The translations under genes and the position numbers were made by a program. Below the pieces are notes generated by a model that did not search any database, was not told the DNA's origin, and saw only the letters and a list, made by a program, of their open reading frames with translations. Source: an uncultured beta proteobacterium (GTDB taxonomy: Bacteria > Pseudomonadota > Gammaproteobacteria > Burkholderiales > Burkholderiaceae_C). Taken from it: a DNA stretch of 35,635 nt. Location of the stretch: NCBI GenBank assembly GCA_903830985.1, contig CAIKVZ010000036.1:1-35635 (forward strand), read 5' to 3'. Position 1 is the stretch's first letter, and each line of letters begins with the position of its first letter. Positions 34,595-35,635 of this stretch are shown here, in pieces.

Positions 34595-35209
34595 GTGCAA
34601 CTTGTTTGTCTTGATCTTGAAGGTGTTCTGGTTCCCGAAATCTGGATCGAGTTCGCGCAGCGCACGGGCATACCCGAACTGCGCCGCACCACGCGCGACG
34701 AGCCCGACTACGACAAACTGATGAAATTCCGGCTGGATCTTTTGAAAAAACACGGACTCGGCCTGCCGGACATCCAGAAGGTGATCACCGAGATGGGGCC
34801 CGAGCCCGGAGCCAGAGAATTTCTGGACGCCTTGCGCCAGCAGTACCAGGTCATCATCCTGTCCGACACCTTCTACGAGTTCGCGATGCCGCTCATGGCC
34901 CAACTCGGCATGCCAACACTGTTCTGCCACAAGCTCGAGGCCGATGATCAAGGCTTCCTGGTGAACTACCACCTGCGCATGCCGAACCAGAAACGCGAAG
35001 CGGTGCAGCGCTTCAAGGAAATCAATTTTCAGGTGATCGCCGCGGGCGACTCGTACAACGACACCGCCATGCTGCAGGAAGCCCACGCCGGGATCCTGTT
35101 TCGGGCGCCTGCCAACGTGATCGCCGAATTCCCGCAGTTTCCCGTGGAGCACGAGTACGACGCCCTGCGCGCGCAAATCGACCGGGCGAGCGCTCGCATC
35201 ACGGCATAA
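34595..35209 (+). CDS. thrH: Phosphoserine phosphatase / homoserine phosphotransferase ThrH
   Basis: A 204-aa HAD-superfamily enzyme. Motif I is CLDLEGVLVPE (Asp7 nucleophile, Glu9 in place of the usual second Asp, as in ThrH), motif II is ILSDTFYEF, and motif IV is AAGDSYNDTAML. ThrH of Pseudomonas hydrolyses phosphoserine and can transfer the phosphate to homoserine, feeding threonine synthesis. The start is GTG 34595 with AGGGG 6 bp upstream. The stop TAA overlaps the A-run that forms the T-tract of the opposing gap terminator. Confidence 0.93.
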   Translation: MQLVCLDLEGVLVPEIWIEFAQRTGIPELRRTTRDEPDYDKLMKFRLDLLKKHGLGLPDIQKVITEMGPEPGAREFLDALRQQYQVIILSDTFYEFAMPLMAQLGMPTLFCHKLEADDQGFLVNYHLRMPNQKREAVQRFKEINFQVIAAGDSYNDTAMLQEAHAGILFRAPANVIAEFPQFPVEHEYDALRAQIDRASARITA

Positions 35210-35247
35210 AAAAAGCCCGCGGCCCCGAGAACATCGGGTCGGCGGGC
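35208..35247 (-). terminator. Rho-independent terminator of gap
   Basis: Reading the minus strand, a GC-rich stem (GCCCGC/GCGGGC outer, CCCGA/TCGGG inner, loop GAACA) is followed by seven T (35208-35214). It stops transcripts coming from gap and sits 160 bp beyond the gap stop codon. It overlaps the thrH stop codon. It has no T-run in the plus direction. Confidence 0.85.
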
Positions 35248-35270
35248 CGCAATGGCACGGTTCACTGATC

Positions 35271-35361
35271 AGTTGGGGACAGAGCTAAAACGCCAGTTTC
35301 AGCGAAGGCTAACAACTGCCCAAAGGGCTTGTTACGCCGAAGCTAAAGATCTGTCCCGCAA
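35271..35361. repeat. REP-like inverted repeat interrupted by the 60-bp hairpin element
   Basis: Left arm AGTTGGGGACAGAGCT (35271-35286) and right arm AGATCTGTCCCGCAA (35347-35361) are inverted (GGGACAGA/TCTGTCCC). They are separated by 60 bp that contain copy B of the dispersed hairpin repeat. A 7-bp direct repeat AGCTAAA (35283-35289 and 35341-35347) flanks the insert. Confidence 0.75.
35286..35345 (+). repeat. 60-bp dispersed hairpin repeat, copy B
   Basis: It matches copy A (4136-4195) at 53 of 60 positions. The hairpin at 35307-35338 has stems GGC/GCC, TAACAA/TTGTTA and GCCC/GGGC with loop AAA. Relative to copy A, one G-C pair has become A-T on both sides and the loop has changed, so pairing is kept. 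It lies in the 3' untranslated region of gap, in antisense orientation. Confidence 0.8.
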
Positions 35362-35369
35362 GCTCAATC

Positions 35370-35402
35370 AGTTGGGGACAGAGCTCAAGATCTGTCCCGC
35401 AA
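35370..35402. repeat. Uninterrupted REP-like hairpin
   Basis: AGTTGGGGACAGAGCT, then CA, then AGATCTGTCCCGCAA. It is the same pair of arms as the preceding interrupted unit but with only 2 bp between them, forming a stem with GGGACAGA/TCTGTCCC. ATCAGTTGGGGACAGAGCT occurs in both units. GGGGACAGA-type inverted repeats are, from general knowledge, found as REP-like elements near Y1-transposase genes; no such gene is in the window. Confidence 0.75.
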
Positions 35403-35406
35403 AGAT

Positions 35407-35422
35407 GTTATTTTGAAATAAC
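35407..35422. repeat. AT-rich inverted repeat over the gap stop codon
   Basis: GTTATTT-TG-AAATAAC is a perfect 7-bp inverted repeat that includes the gap stop codon and last codons. It lies 4 bp from the REP-like unit. It may be a chance result of the codons used. Confidence 0.5.
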
Positions 35423-35635
35423 GCGCACCATCTCCAGCACCTTGCACGAATAGCCCCATTCGTTGTCATACCAGGCGACGATCTTGACGAAGGTACCGTC
35501 CAGCGCCATGCCGGCGTCGGCGTCAAACACCGAGGTGCAGCTCTCGCCGCGGAAGTCGGTGGACACGACCTTTTGCTCGGTGTACGCCAGCACACCCTTC
35601 ATGGCGCCCTCGGACGCGGCCTTCATGGCAGCGCA
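35408..35635 (-). CDS. gap: Glyceraldehyde-3-phosphate dehydrogenase, C-terminal fragment (cut by window edge)
   Basis: The last 75 codons are present and the gene runs off the right edge. The translation contains [20 protein letters not shown] and [18 protein letters not shown], the conserved GAPDH C-terminal signature. The enzyme oxidises glyceraldehyde 3-phosphate with NAD in glycolysis. Its 3' untranslated region, about 200 bp to the terminator, carries the REP-like units and hairpin copy B. Confidence 0.96.
   Translation of the reverse strand, partial: CAAMKAASEGAMKGVLAYTEQKVVSTDFRGESCTSVFDADAGMALDGTFVKIVAWYDNEWGYSCKVLEMVRVISK

Noticed and set aside
1-35635. CRISPR array, prophage, integron or toxin-antitoxin locus
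   Set aside because: No regularly spaced repeats, integrase, phage structural gene or transposase was found; the only repeats are the short elements at 4111-4195 and 35271-35402.

Overview
The window is chromosomal DNA of a betaproteobacterium, most probably Burkholderiales/Comamonadaceae and Rhodoferax-like. This rests on the gene content and order (tRNA-Tyr/Gly/Thr-tuf, cheBDRWAYZ beside fliE...fliR, birA/coaX/SPOR genes), the high GC and the protein sequences, not on a database search. Almost every base is coding. There is no prophage, insertion-sequence transposase, CRISPR array or rRNA.

Layout: (1) 1-635, minus strand: three tRNA genes in front of a truncated tuf, with a visible promoter. 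(2) 636-4100: trpC-ung (minus), divergent from an Uup-type ABC-F ATPase (plus). (3) 4193-10291, minus: chemotaxis operon cheZ-like, cheY, cheA, cheW, cheR, cheD, cheB. (4) 10527-12267, plus: a soluble NarL-family histidine kinase and its LuxR-type response regulator, lodged between the chemotaxis and flagellar blocks. (5) 12275-23264, minus: fliF-G-H-I-J-K then fliL-M-N-O-P-Q-R, covering the MS ring, switch, export ATPase complex, hook-length control and export gate, mostly with overlapping stops and starts; fliE is divergent from fliF. (6) 23788-27785: coaX, a diguanylate cyclase, a SPOR-domain protein and birA. (7) 27796-31308: a small SET-domain protein divergent from a type IA topoisomerase carrying a lysine/alanine-rich linker and a C-terminal SWIB domain. 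(8) 31347-35635: a GGDEF-EAL protein, an ArsS-like radical SAM protein, thrH, and the 3' end of gap.

Functionally, regions 3-5 encode the signalling core and much of the basal body of one flagellar system. CheA/CheW signal through CheY to the FliM/FliN/FliG switch. CheR/CheB/CheD adapt receptors, and the CheZ-like protein probably removes phosphate from CheY-P. Two c-di-GMP proteins lie nearby, and the kinase/regulator pair is a candidate motility regulator. No chemoreceptor, motAB, flhDC, flhBA or flagellin gene is in the window.

The most unusual items are: (a) a 60-bp dispersed repeat in two copies (4136-4195 and 35286-35345) whose differences preserve a hairpin by compensatory change; the second copy interrupts a REP-like inverted repeat that also occurs uninterrupted next to it; (b) the TopB-SWIB fusion beside a divergent SET gene, two domain types best known from chromatin; (c) a shared C-terminal GS-[IV]-[DE]-LF tail on CheD and the compact CheZ-like protein.
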